From: BOG-908 sp964657885
Lineage (GTDB): Bacteria; Pseudomonadota; Alphaproteobacteria; Acetobacterales; Acetobacteraceae
Length of the DNA: 16,601 nt
Direction: 5' to 3'
NCBI GenBank assembly: GCA_964657885.1
Contig: CAZZWO010000047.1
Coordinates: 1 to 16,601, forward strand
The notes below the pieces were generated by a model, which did not search any database, had not been told where the DNA came from, and worked only from the letters and a program-made list of their open reading frames with translations. This document shows positions 15,966 through 16,601 of this stretch, in pieces. The translations under genes and the position numbers were made by a program. Positions within the stretch are counted from its first letter, which is position 1. Each line of letters opens with the position of its first letter.

Positions 15966-16565
15966 ATGCAGATCAATGTCTCGGGCAAGCAGGTCGATTT
16001 GTCGGACTCGCTTCGAACCCGCGTGGCGTCGAGCCTGGACGTCATCGCGTCGAAGTTTTTCGATCACGCCCTGGAAGCGCACGTGACGTTCGGCCGGGCC
16101 CGCAGTTTTTTCACGTGTGACATCAACGTTCATGCCGGACGCGGGCTGACCCTGCGCGGCGAGGGCGAGGCCGGCGACGCCAACGCCGCCTTCGACGACG
16201 CGGCCGAACACATCGCGACGCGCCTGCGCCGGTATCGCCGCAGGGTGAACGACCACCACCGGGACCTGGCACACCGGGACCGCCCGCAGACGGCACGGTC
16301 GTACGTGCTGCGCGCCGAGCCCGACGGCGACGCGGGCGCGCCAGGCGGCGGCGAGACCGATGGGGTGACCAGCCCGACCTTTGCCACGGTGATTGCCGAG
16401 ACACAGACCGAGATCACCAGCCTGACCGTCGGCGACGCGGTGATGCGCATGGACCTGGCCGACCAGCCGGCCCTGATGTTCCGCAACAGCGCCACCGGCG
16501 AGCTGAACGTGATCTACCGCCGAAGCGACGGGAACATAGGATGGATCGACCCCGGCCAATTCTGA
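15966..16565 (+). CDS. hpf: Long-form ribosome hibernation promoting factor
   Basis: HPF binds the 30S decoding region and inactivates ribosomes in stationary phase; the long form makes 100S dimers alone. The 199-residue protein has the S30AE domain at 1-100 (MQINVSGKQVDLSDSLR, then HVTFGRAR) and, after a Gly/Asp-rich linker, the C-terminal dimerisation domain at about 138-195 with the family-typical SLTVGDAVMRMDLADQPALMFRN and YRRSDGNIGWIDP. GGAAAGG lies seven bases before the ATG. It follows rpoN by 44 bp and is likely co-transcribed. Phosphotransferase gene ptsN is the expected next gene but is not reached. Confidence 0.97.
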   Translation: MQINVSGKQVDLSDSLRTRVASSLDVIASKFFDHALEAHVTFGRARSFFTCDINVHAGRGLTLRGEGEAGDANAAFDDAAEHIATRLRRYRRRVNDHHRDLAHRDRPQTARSYVLRAEPDGDAGAPGGGETDGVTSPTFATVIAETQTEITSLTVGDAVMRMDLADQPALMFRNSATGELNVIYRRSDGNIGWIDPGQF

Positions 16566-16601
16566 GCGGCCGTTCAATGGTGCACCTAGGCCGGCCGTCC
16601 G
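16566..16601. other. End of window after hpf
   Basis: These 36 bases contain overlapping CGGCCG and GGCCGGCC palindromes that could pair (GGCCG near 16569 with CGGCC near 16592). An ATG at 16577 lacks a ribosome binding site. Too little sequence remains to call a gene or terminator. Confidence 0.3.

Overview
The window is GC-rich chromosomal DNA of an alphaproteobacterium. The core gene blocks (mreBCD-mrdA and lptC-lptA-lptB-rpoN-hpf) fit Rhodospirillales, and Acetobacteraceae is my best guess. That placement rests on gene order, codon/GC character and protein style, not on a database search. It is assembled draft sequence: ten Ns at 6599-6608 join two contigs, so the distance between the left part (1-6598) and the right part (6609-16601) is not certain.

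Left part. Positions 1-4287 hold the cell-elongation cluster, all on the + strand: the 3' part of mreB, then mreC, mreD and mrdA (PBP2), closely spaced as an operon. The glycosyltransferase gene rodA, which commonly follows mrdA, is not there. Instead there is an AT-rich spacer (4381-4440 contains 20 G/C in 60 bases) and a small secreted protein of unknown function. A MaoC-type (hot-dog) hydratase and a non-haem manganese catalase follow, each apparently its own unit with hairpins or palindromes between them.

Middle part. Positions 6633-11629 carry a complete selenocysteine set. On the - strand, in transcription order, are selA (Sec synthase), selB (Sec-specific elongation factor, overlapping selA), selC (tRNA-Sec, anticodon TCA) and a three-helix membrane protein of unknown function. 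selD (selenophosphate synthetase) diverges from selA, with only about 26 bp between the two start codons. SelD makes selenophosphate, SelA converts Ser-tRNA-Sec to Sec-tRNA-Sec, and SelB brings it to recoded UGA codons. No selenoprotein client was recognised inside the window.

Right part. Positions 11814-16565 hold lptC-lptA-lptB (LPS transport bridge and its ATPase), then rpoN (sigma-54) and a long-form hpf (ribosome hibernation factor). This is the conserved proteobacterial order; ptsN would be expected next but lies beyond the end. lptC/lptA/lptB overlap and are surely co-transcribed.

Nothing here is clearly a new system. The points most worth a second look are the compact divergent sel locus with its unusual SelB G4 motif, the membrane protein downstream of selC, the AT-rich orphan secreted gene after mrdA, and the two long Ala/Pro-rich insertions in LptA.
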